Positions 1-4,847 of a stretch of 34,670 bases of DNA are shown here, in pieces. The position numbers were made by a program, and so were the translations under genes. The notes beneath the pieces were generated by a model that saw only the letters and a list, made by a program, of their open reading frames with translations, was not told the origin of the DNA and ran no database searches. Each line of letters opens with the position of its first letter. Within the stretch, counting starts at the first letter, position 1. Origin of the DNA: Treponema sp. (GTDB taxonomy: Bacteria > Spirochaetota > Spirochaetia > Treponematales > Breznakiellaceae); the NCBI GenBank assembly GCA_009782955.1, contig WRIB01000030.1:1-34670 (forward strand), in the 5' to 3' direction.

Positions 1-111
1 GGTTGTCACATCGTCCATGCTTATTTCCCGGCGAAAAATCCGCTCAAGTATATGTCCTGTCCAGCACACCGACTGCTCTTTGCACAGCAGAACGATCTCC
101 TCAATGGTCAT
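1..111 (-). CDS. DUF4258-like small protein (3' end outside window)
   Basis: Open from the ATG at 109-111 (minus) through the window edge, so only the first 37 residues are visible. They begin MTIEEIVLLCKEQ, followed by the WTGHILERIFRREIS stretch. That (W-T-x-H-x-x-x-R-h-x-x-R-x-I-S) pattern is the hallmark of the DUF4258 family, small proteins often found in toxin-antitoxin-like pairs and mobile islands. The start is fixed by a promoter whose -10 (118-123) ends 6 nt before the ATG; there is no Shine-Dalgarno sequence. Any partner, often a zinc-finger or HTH antitoxin, would lie beyond the edge. Family assignment is by motif only; toxicity is not shown. Confidence 0.6.
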   Translation of the reverse strand, partial: MTIEEIVLLCKEQSVCWTGHILERIFRREISMDDVTT

Positions 112-116
112 ATACC

Positions 117-284
117 AAGTATAACGGCAGACAAAATAAACAACAAGGGATGCATCGTTTGCAAGCAGACGTGAACAAAGAGAATGTTGTTACTAATTAT
201 CTCACACGGAGACACGGTGACACGGAGGAATACAGAGAATTGCGATTTACGCATACTCCTTTGCGATCTTTGCGTGAGGAATTA
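117..284. repeat. Dispersed repeat, copy 1 (with promoter block)
   Basis: The block 117-148 is repeated at 832-863 with a single difference. After a short variable segment the similarity resumes (GAGAATGT.. then CTAATTATCTCACACGG through CACGGAGG, about 181-229) and matches 885-932. The right part ends in TTTGCGATCTTTGCGTGAGG. The TCTCACACGGAGAC start and the GTCTTTGCGAGA-type ends are imperfect inverted repeats, as in widespread palindromic intergenic repeats. No protein-coding gene is supported in 112-329 beyond this repeat. Confidence 0.7.
118..146 (-). promoter_or_regulatory. Promoter of DUF4258 gene (TTGTTG-17-TATACT)
   Basis: On the minus strand TTGTTG (141-146) and TATACT (118-123) are separated by exactly 17 nt. 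The -10 ends 6 nt before the ATG at 111, so the transcript would start at or next to the start codon. The same promoter, with one base change, occurs at 833-861. Confidence 0.6.
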
Positions 285-329
285 TTGGAGTTACCAGATA
301 TGAGAGACAGGATATTTCGCAATGGCCAT

Positions 330-539
330 TTACATATAGTCCTTAAAGTCCTCAAGAGGTGCATCAAAGTCATCCGCCATTTTAAATTGCCCTTTGGCAC
401 AGCCGAACACTCGTTCTTTTTTTGGCTGCTCTTCTTTCGGTGTAAAGGTCAGAATAACCGGCCCCGCCGGTACTTCACGAGGCACGTCAATAGTCAGCCG
501 GTGATTTTCGGGTATGTCTACGGTTTGTGTAACGCTCAT
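330..539 (-). CDS. DUF2281-like antitoxin, apparently orphan
   Basis: A 69-residue protein. The N-terminal part resembles the short beta-rich DNA-binding region of DUF2281/AbrB-like antitoxins (TVDIPENHRLTIDVPREVPAG). The C-terminal tail (GCAKGQFKMADDFDAPLEDFKDYM region) is the acidic toxin-contacting tail typical of antitoxins paired with PIN-domain RNases. Directly downstream, where a PIN toxin normally begins, only a 12-codon open frame and then a dispersed repeat are found, so the toxin seems lost. The start is set by a promoter with TATAGT ending 6 nt before the ATG; no Shine-Dalgarno sequence is visible. Function is inferred from sequence resemblance. Confidence 0.62.
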   Translation of the reverse strand: MSVTQTVDIPENHRLTIDVPREVPAGPVILTFTPKEEQPKKERVFGCAKGQFKMADDFDAPLEDFKDYM

Positions 540-545
540 GGAGCA

Positions 546-574
546 ACTATAGCATGAAAAAGAAAAATGGGCAA
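546..574 (-). promoter_or_regulatory. Promoter of the DUF2281-like gene (TTGCCC-17-TATAGT)
   Basis: On the minus strand TTGCCC (569-574) and TATAGT (546-551) have a 17-nt spacer. Six bases separate the -10 from the ATG at 539, consistent with a leaderless transcript. Confidence 0.55.
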
Positions 575-625
575 CGAGATAATGTGGAGAGGAAGTATAT
601 GCGGCGTGACTGTGCGGTTATCAAT

Positions 626-823
626 TCAATATGCGGCATAACGGAGGGCTTGAAAAACGTCTTCGCGTTCAAGGTAGGGATACTCAGAGAGAAGTTCTTC
701 GACGCTTACTCCAGCGCCAATCTGTCCAACGATCATGCCAACCGTTACCCTCATACCGCGAATACAGGGTTTACCTCCCATAACAGAAGGATTTTGGGTA
801 ATCCGTTCAAAATCAAGTTCCAT
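626..823 (-). CDS. DUF433-family antitoxin-like protein, orphan
   Basis: A 65-residue protein with the full DUF433 signature: RITQNPSVMGGKPCIRGMRVTV, then a helical part with EELLSEYPYLEREDVFQALRYAA. DUF433 proteins contain a winged-helix-like fold and usually pair with a DUF5615/PIN-like toxin encoded immediately downstream. Here the downstream stretch (minus strand, 540-625) contains no such gene, only the promoter of the DUF2281-like gene, so this is a solitary antitoxin-like gene. It starts at an ATG 9 nt after a TATACT box, again without a Shine-Dalgarno sequence. The role as an antitoxin is family knowledge; its activity here is unproven. Confidence 0.8.
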   Translation of the reverse strand: MELDFERITQNPSVMGGKPCIRGMRVTVGMIVGQIGAGVSVEELLSEYPYLEREDVFQALRYAAY

Positions 824-831
824 GATAGGTT

Positions 832-1022
832 AAGTATAACGGCAGACAAAACAAACAACAAGGAGGCGGCGGTGTGAATAGAGAGAATGTCTTTTCTAAT
901 TATCTCACACGGAGACACGGTGGCACGGAGGGAAGAAGAAGTGAAATATTATTACAAACTCTGCGGCTTGGCGTCTTTGCGAGAAATCTTCCATTGCGCC
1001 GTTGTGCCTTTGCGAGAAATCT
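832..1022. repeat. Dispersed repeat, copy 2 (fused to the 5' end of an exported-protein gene)
   Basis: Second copy of the block at 117-284. It contains the promoter segment (832-863), the shared TCTCACACGGAGACACGG core (904-921) and a right part with the 14-bp direct repeat TTTGCGAGAAATCT at 976-989 and 1009-1022. The right end runs in frame into the signal peptide of the next gene. Confidence 0.65.
833..861 (-). promoter_or_regulatory. Promoter of DUF433 gene (TTGTTG-17-TATACT)
   Basis: Minus-strand TTGTTG (856-861), 17-nt spacer, TATACT (833-838), ATG at 823. It is a near-identical copy of the promoter at 118-146. The plus-strand sequence AGGAGG (861-866), a possible ribosome-binding site for the divergent gene at 874, touches its -35. 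Confidence 0.6.
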
Positions 1023-1479
1023 GGCGGTGATTTTATTTTTTCTGGTAACGCTTTCCCTGTCCGCACAGACAGCGGCGGAAATGGATGCGCTGCTGGAAAC
1101 AAATGCGGTAAGCGCAGGAATGGCGGCGCGATTTGTGCTGGGTTCCTTGCAGTTGCTGCCGGAAGGATTTTCCGGAGAAGCTGCGGAACGGGCAGCTTAC
1201 GACATGGCGCAGGCAAGGGGATGGGTTAAAGCTGCCGCCGGGGATTCCATCACCCTAAAAGAAACGGCCTTTCTGGTTATGAAAGCCTTTGAACTGCGGG
1301 GCGGCATTATGTATTCCATGGCCAAAAACCCCCGTTATGCGTACCGCGAATTGGTGTACCGGAAAATAATTCAGGGCAAGAGCGATCCGGCAATGAAGGT
1401 ATCCGGCAGAAGGCTGCTGCACATTATCGACAGAGCGCATCTGTTTGCCAATGCCGGATTACAGGGGGAGGGCGTTTGA
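874..1479 (+). CDS. Exported protein of unknown function, N-terminus derived from a repeat
   Basis: I do not recognise the family. The conserved part seems to begin at a signal peptide with hydrophobic core AVILFFLVTLSLS and a likely cleavage after SLSA; a helical domain of about 130 residues follows. The open frame continues upstream through the dispersed repeat to a GTG at 874, which has AGGAGG 7 nt before it. A more signal-peptide-like start is TTG at 994 (MRRCAFARNLAVI), without a ribosome-binding site. The stop overlaps the TTG start of the outer-membrane protein gene (1476), so the two are translationally coupled, suggesting an envelope-associated role. The first ~40 residues are probably not ancestral; the true start is uncertain. 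Confidence 0.6.
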   Translation: MNRENVFSNYLTRRHGGTEGRRSEILLQTLRLGVFARNLPLRRCAFARNLAVILFFLVTLSLSAQTAAEMDALLETNAVSAGMAARFVLGSLQLLPEGFSGEAAERAAYDMAQARGWVKAAAGDSITLKETAFLVMKAFELRGGIMYSMAKNPRYAYRELVYRKIIQGKSDPAMKVSGRRLLHIIDRAHLFANAGLQGEGV

Positions 1480-2663
1480 AAAAGTTTTTCTTGTTCGTAA
1501 TGATCTGCGGTTCTGCGGCATTGGTTGCCGCCGTTGATTTTGGAGCGGCTCTGGGCGGTTCGGCAACCGCAGAAAACAACGAGGATGTCAGCATCAAAGC
1601 GACACTGGCGCCCTGGCTTTCCCTTCCAATGAACAATGCGGATTTCTTTGTGTCGCTCGGCGCAACCGCAAACTACAAAGAAGAGATTCAATACGTTCCC
1701 GAGCTTTTCCGGCTGGAGTTTGAATGGCGGCCTGCTGCTTCCTTTGCAGTACGTGCAGGACGCATCCCCTGGCTGGATACTACGCACTTTACCGCCAAAG
1801 GGAATTTTGACGGAGCAGACATCCTCTACGATTTTGGATCATGGCGGTTAGGAGCAGCGGCATTGTACACGGGCTTTTTATTCAAAGAAACGGCGGAAAT
1901 AAACGCAAGTCCTACCGACCCGATTGATTACTATGTAAAATTGGATTATGCCGATTTTGCCGGCACGTACTTTGCGCCTCGCCGTGTTATAGCGGCTCTG
2001 TACGGGGAGTTCCCCAGCCTTGTCCTGGAACGGGGCGACCTCTATGCAGGCGTTCTTGCCCAGTTTGATCTTTCCGATGCAGAAGAAGCCTTTCATACCC
2101 AGTACCTTCTTTTACGCTATACCCATGTATACAAACGCTTCGATGTTACCGCCGCAGCCGCGCTGGAACTTGAAAACACCGAAGCAGGCGGATTCAAAGC
2201 CGGGTATGCATTTGCCCTGGAAGGCGGCTGGCATGCCCAGGTACCGTTCTTTATTAAAGACAGGCTTTCTTTGGGTGTCCGTTATGCTTCGGGCGAAGAC
2301 CCTTCCACGGCGGCGTTTTATCCGGTTGTCAGGGAAGCCCAGGGGATTGCGTTAAAGCCGGTGTTCTCCGGGATTATGGTACTCCGGGCAAATTACGAAG
2401 CACGGATATTGCCCAGCTTGTCGGCAGAATTGGGAGTACGGTATTTTATACGAACCGATTCGATTTCATATATACCGGATGATATCACCGACGATTCCTA
2501 CCTGATTGGAGCCGAAATTGACACGTCAATACTGTGGGTGCCTTTTTCGGATCTTTCGTTTTCCTTAAGCGGAGGAATCTTCCTTCCTCAAACCGGAGAA
2601 GCCTTTCGCAGCGGAGCGCCGGTTGTCTGGTCGCTTAGCATTGGTGCGATATTTTCTTTTTAG
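1476..2663 (+). CDS. Predicted outer-membrane beta-barrel protein
   Basis: A 395-residue protein with a signal peptide (KKFFLFVMICGSAALVAA) and then alternating amphipathic strands rich in aromatic and glycine residues. It ends in SLSIGAIFSF, with the C-terminal phenylalanine expected of barrels recognised by the BAM machinery. There are no soluble-domain motifs. The TTG start overlaps the preceding stop by 4 nt (TTGA), so it is coupled to the gene at 874-1479, and the FecR-domain gene follows after 24 nt. Treponemes carry many such barrels with poor sequence conservation; substrate or ligand cannot be told from sequence. A porin or adhesin role would be inference. Confidence 0.65.
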   Translation: MKKFFLFVMICGSAALVAAVDFGAALGGSATAENNEDVSIKATLAPWLSLPMNNADFFVSLGATANYKEEIQYVPELFRLEFEWRPAASFAVRAGRIPWLDTTHFTAKGNFDGADILYDFGSWRLGAAALYTGFLFKETAEINASPTDPIDYYVKLDYADFAGTYFAPRRVIAALYGEFPSLVLERGDLYAGVLAQFDLSDAEEAFHTQYLLLRYTHVYKRFDVTAAAALELENTEAGGFKAGYAFALEGGWHAQVPFFIKDRLSLGVRYASGEDPSTAAFYPVVREAQGIALKPVFSGIMVLRANYEARILPSLSAELGVRYFIRTDSISYIPDDITDDSYLIGAEIDTSILWVPFSDLSFSLSGGIFLPQTGEAFRSGAPVVWSLSIGAIFSF

Positions 2664-2687
2664 AAAAATAACATATAGGAGAAAAGA

Positions 2688-3353
2688 ATGAAAAAAACTG
2701 GATGTACTATCTATGCAGTAATAATGATGTTGTTTGCAATTTCGGGGATCTTTGCACAACAGGCAACCATTCAGGACATTGCAGGAACGGTAGAGCTTAA
2801 ACGGCCGGGTTCGTCCGGCTGGGAGGCTGCCGTTAAAGGCCAGGCTCTGACAGCCGACACCGCTGTTTCCACGGGCTTTGGAAGCACCGCCCTTATTCGG
2901 GCAGGAAGTACCGTTATCACTGTGCGGCCCCTGACCCGGCTTACCCTTTCGGAACTTATTGCCGCGGCAGGCACGGAGTCGGTAAATGTGAACCTTCAGG
3001 CAGGCAGGGTACGGGTGGATGTAAACCCTCCGGCAGGAACAAAAACCAACGCCTATGTCCGGGGACCTACGGCTGTAGCTTCGGTCCGCGGAACGGTTTT
3101 TGAGATTGACACGTATAACCTTACGGTAATCGAAGGGACGGTGGAATTTACCGGGTCATCCGGCCCCGGCGTTCTGATTGATGCAGGCAGAAGCAGTTTT
3201 GCCGACGAAATAACTGGCCGTGCTGCCGCTCCGGCAGAAACCGCCATTGCCGAACTCTGGCCGGAAGTTCCTATAGGCTCGGATCCGATTCGGCCCTCAG
3301 CCAGACCGGAAAGCGGCGGAGGCGTTGATCTGACTGTTACCATTAGCTTTTAG
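2688..3353 (+). CDS. Exported FecR-domain protein
   Basis: A 221-residue protein with a signal peptide ending at FAQQ, followed by a FecR domain (about residues 25-165). Visible hallmarks are the repeated beta segments GTVELKRPGSSGWEAA, GQALTADTAVSTGFGSTALI, LQAGRVRVDV and VRGPTAVASVRGTVFEI. In TonB-linked systems FecR relays an outer-membrane signal to a sigma factor. Here there is no FecI-type sigma factor and the protein lacks the N-terminal cytoplasmic tail and TM helix, so it is more like the free periplasmic FecR proteins common in spirochaetes. A good Shine-Dalgarno (AGGAG) precedes the ATG. It sits 24 nt after the barrel gene and likely shares its mRNA. The C-terminal ~50 residues are proline-rich. 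Confidence 0.75.
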   Translation: MKKTGCTIYAVIMMLFAISGIFAQQATIQDIAGTVELKRPGSSGWEAAVKGQALTADTAVSTGFGSTALIRAGSTVITVRPLTRLTLSELIAAAGTESVNVNLQAGRVRVDVNPPAGTKTNAYVRGPTAVASVRGTVFEIDTYNLTVIEGTVEFTGSSGPGVLIDAGRSSFADEITGRAAAPAETAIAELWPEVPIGSDPIRPSARPESGGGVDLTVTISF

Positions 3354-3377
3354 CACATTGGTTTATCAATGGTGCTT
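3351..3377 (+). terminator. Possible hairpin after the FecR gene
   Basis: AGCAC-ATTG pairs with CAAT-G-GTGCT (one bulged G) just after the stop codon. No T-run follows, so it may be a weak terminator or a processing hairpin. A TATAGT at 3388-3393 then provides a plausible -10 for the next gene. Confidence 0.3.
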
Positions 3378-3428
3378 ATGGTATCGTTATAGTAAATAAT
3401 TAACCTGGAATCAACAAAGGAGTAAATC

Positions 3429-4745
3429 ATGAAAAAGCTTATCAGCATGGCAATTATTTTATGTACCCTATTGGCGCTGCCGGTAAAAGCGGGATCGCAG
3501 GAAAACCCCGTTTCAGTAAGCAGGGCAGTCGAGTACTCTATCCGCGATTCGGTCGATAATGCCGGGAATCTGTACATCAGATATGACAGCCAGCTTCCTT
3601 CTGTTTTAACCTTTGTTAACAACGATGGTTCTGTAACAATTTGTTCTTCCGATGCAAAAGAGAAGATTACATACATTTATGAATTCAACGCCAATCTTGA
3701 AGAACAAAAAGTGTTAAGCTTTAAAAATGAACTTGATCAACTGGGTGCATTCACAAGGGACGATGAAGGAAACTACTACTTCTTTTTTGGTGCACGGACA
3801 ACCAATCAAAATGCTGAAAATATGGCAATGGTAAAATACAGCCAAAACGGGGAAAAACTCAAAACATATAAGCTCAAGGCAAGAGCGCCAAACAGTTTTA
3901 GCGGAATAAGAGTCCCATTCGACGCGGGAACATGCAGACTGGAATTGTCAGGTTCACTTCTGGCCGTTTATTTTGCACGAGAGATGTTTGACGGACACCA
4001 GGCGTCGTATGGTTTTGTGCTGGACAAGGATACTTTTGAAAGAATTGACAGAGGGGCGGCAACCAGTGACAACAGGACAGGGGAGAATACACAAATGCCC
4101 TACGTCAGCCATTCTTTTAACCAGTTTATTCTTCCTGTTGAAAACGGCTTTGTCTTTTCGGATCACGGGGACGCATACCCAAGAGCGTTTACCTTTGCCA
4201 AGTTTCAGAAGGGAAGCAATACCAGGCGCATCCATGCATTCAGCTTTTCTGGATCAACCGGACAAAACGCCACCTTTGCCGAACTGGGTGGTTTGGCAAA
4301 AACCACAACGGGTTATATCTTTGCCGGCACGTATGGAAAAGACAGAAACAATGCCCGGAATATGCTTGTACTTACCGTTGACGAAGACATGAGTAAATGT
4401 TCTGCACCAATCTACTTGACAAAATACACAATAAACGACGGCCATGCAGGGCATCCAAAAATCGTTGCGCTGGACACCGGACATTATCTTTTATTATGGG
4501 AATTGTTTAAATTTTCCACCCAGTCTGCAAACAGCATAACATACGGCCGAACAGAATACCTTTCTACCTGGATGATGATAATAGATGAAAATGGTAAAGC
4601 CGTTTCGCAAGCTCAGGAACTTAAAGGAGTCCGCCTGAATATGAACGATACCTTACGGTACAACCGGCACAATGGAAAGGTATACTGGGCGATTAATAAC
4701 ACCGGTACATTAATTACCGTTTATGCTTTGGATACCGGGAAATAA
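3429..4745 (+). CDS. Exported protein of unknown function (possible beta-propeller)
   Basis: A 438-residue protein with an N-terminal signal peptide (KKLISMAIILCTLLALPVKA, cleavage near AGS). I do not recognise the family. The mature part is beta-rich with recurring units of the type aromatic-x-Asp-x-x-Gly-x-x-h, such as SVDNAGNLYIRYD, FTRDDEGNYYFFFG and IIDENGKAVS. These resemble blades of a propeller or WD/PQQ-like sensor. It has few cysteines and no lipobox. The Shine-Dalgarno AAAGGAG precedes the ATG by 7 nt. It lies between the FecR gene (75 nt upstream) and ftsK and probably has its own promoter. Function unknown. Confidence 0.5.
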   Translation: MKKLISMAIILCTLLALPVKAGSQENPVSVSRAVEYSIRDSVDNAGNLYIRYDSQLPSVLTFVNNDGSVTICSSDAKEKITYIYEFNANLEEQKVLSFKNELDQLGAFTRDDEGNYYFFFGARTTNQNAENMAMVKYSQNGEKLKTYKLKARAPNSFSGIRVPFDAGTCRLELSGSLLAVYFAREMFDGHQASYGFVLDKDTFERIDRGAATSDNRTGENTQMPYVSHSFNQFILPVENGFVFSDHGDAYPRAFTFAKFQKGSNTRRIHAFSFSGSTGQNATFAELGGLAKTTTGYIFAGTYGKDRNNARNMLVLTVDEDMSKCSAPIYLTKYTINDGHAGHPKIVALDTGHYLLLWELFKFSTQSANSITYGRTEYLSTWMMIIDENGKAVSQAQELKGVRLNMNDTLRYNRHNGKVYWAINNTGTLITVYALDTGK

Positions 4746-4804
4746 TAACAGGGGTATCCTCAAAACAGGCTTAAATCACAAGCCGGTAATGCCGATAATC
4801 TGCA

Positions 4805-4810
4805 TATACT
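4805..4810 (+). promoter_or_regulatory. Possible -10 element of ftsK
   Basis: TATACT lies 38 nt before the TTG at 4848. No convincing -35 is seen at 16-18 nt, so this is tentative. It would give a leader of about 30 nt containing the GGAGGGGAG ribosome-binding site. Confidence 0.3.
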
Positions 4811-4847
4811 CTTTTTTTTGAAGAAACCAGGCTTTTGGAGGGGAGTT

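Noticed and set aside
285-329. Short frame MAIAKYPVSHIW after the DUF2281-like antitoxin as a toxin remnant
   Set aside because: Only 12 codons and no PIN-like residues; cannot be called a pseudogene with confidence.
3-557. A 184-codon plus-strand open frame covering the left end
   Set aside because: It runs antisense through the DUF4258 and DUF2281-like genes and across a dispersed repeat; codon content is unlike a protein and no ribosome-binding site is present.
554-877. A 107-codon plus-strand open frame
   Set aside because: It is the antisense shadow of the DUF433 gene, which has clear family residues.
4818-4847. Upstream TTG start for ftsK
   Set aside because: In frame but with no ribosome-binding site; the TTG at 4848 has GGAGGGGAG at good spacing.
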